A stretch of DNA of 6,607 nucleotides. Origin: an uncultured Acidobacteriota bacterium (GTDB lineage: Bacteria > Acidobacteriota > Blastocatellia > Pyrinomonadales > Pyrinomonadaceae). Shown one piece after another: positions 6,474-6,607 of this stretch; positions within the stretch are counted from its first letter, which is position 1; every line of letters starts with the position of its first letter. Made by a program: the position numbers and the translations under genes. The stretch spans positions 1 to 6,607 of the forward strand of contig CAMLKY010000117.1 in assembly GCA_946480545.1 (NCBI GenBank), written 5' to 3'. The notes beneath the pieces are model-generated. The model was not told the origin of the DNA and searched no databases. It saw only the letters and a list, made by a program, of their open reading frames with translations.

Positions 6474-6607
6474 ATGGAAGCTGAAACACTGCTTGCGGGC
6501 ACTGCCGATCTCTTTCTCGCTCTAGGCGATAAAACACGTCTCCGACTTCTGAACTTGATGCGGGGTCGCGAGGTTTGTGTGAGTACGTTCATGGAGATAC
6601 TCGGTCA
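6474..6607 (+). CDS. ArsR-family helix-turn-helix transcriptional regulator (N-terminal part)
   Basis: Forty-four complete codons are visible before the right edge; the family usually has about 100-120 residues, so most of the winged helix lies outside. Residues 9-28 (GTADLFLALGDKTRLRLLNL) are the characteristic ArsR opening, and ILG at 42-44 followed by a codon beginning CA (probably Gln) leads into the recognition helix. At the position of the ArsR metal motif ELCVCDLC, this protein has EVCVSTF (33-39): one cysteine (Cys35) remains and the second is serine, so the classical three-cysteine arsenite site is absent in the visible part. The start is fixed by an in-frame TGA at 6459-6461, with no other start codon between it and 6474. 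There is no ribosome binding site, which fits the promoter lying directly upstream. Such proteins commonly repress their own gene and a downstream transporter or enzyme. The inducer is unknown. Confidence 0.85.
   Translation, partial: MEAETLLAGTADLFLALGDKTRLRLLNLMRGREVCVSTFMEILG

Noticed and set aside
6250..6592. Two overlapping minus-strand open frames of about 95-100 codons
   Set aside because: They cover the ArsR promoter and coding start on the other strand and give motif-free translations.
1..6607. CRISPR array, tRNA, rRNA, transposase or attachment sites
   Set aside because: No spaced direct repeats, cloverleaf, rRNA segment, transposase motif or terminal repeats with target duplications were found by eye.

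Overview
The window looks like chromosomal DNA from a moderately GC-rich Gram-negative bacterium. The best guess is an Acidobacteriota of the Blastocatellia type. This rests on the left-hand gene, whose combination of a CSLREA-type N-terminus, a Gly/Asn-rich beta-helix, a choice-of-anchor-Q-like segment and an FG-GAP-like FDFDGDGKTD motif is common in that group. The assignment is an inference from family style, not proof. No mobile element, CRISPR array, rRNA or tRNA was recognised.

Layout: (1) positions 1-1190, minus strand: the N-terminal 396 residues of a secreted beta-helix protein that runs off the left edge. (2) 1191-1387: a divergent intergenic region with a good sigma70-type promoter for the rightward genes. 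(3) 1388-2704, plus: inositol-3-phosphate synthase. Twelve bases later, at 2717-4378, comes a membrane-anchored phosphoethanolamine-transferase-like enzyme of the alkaline phosphatase superfamily. The two are almost certainly co-transcribed. (4) 4379-4651: an AT-richer gap with a weak terminator, a candidate promoter and a small leader hairpin. (5) 4652-5860, plus: a single-ring AAA+ unfoldase built like the second ATPase module of ClpA/ClpB/ClpC and carrying an IGF tripeptide where ClpC-type proteins dock on ClpP. A strong intrinsic terminator follows at 5890-5915. (6) 5916-6473: about 560 bases without a credible gene but with inverted repeats, including a 35-nt near-palindrome. (7) 6474 to the right edge, plus: the first 44 residues of an ArsR-family repressor, whose promoter lies so close to the ATG that the mRNA should be leaderless or nearly so.

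Functionally, the two-gene unit at 1388-4378 is the most coherent part. The first enzyme makes the inositol headgroup precursor in the cytosol. The second should move a phosphoethanolamine (or similar phospho-alcohol) group onto a surface glycolipid in the periplasm. A link to an inositol-containing envelope lipid is suggested but not shown. The Clp-like gene and the ArsR gene are separate transcription units with no evident link to the pair.
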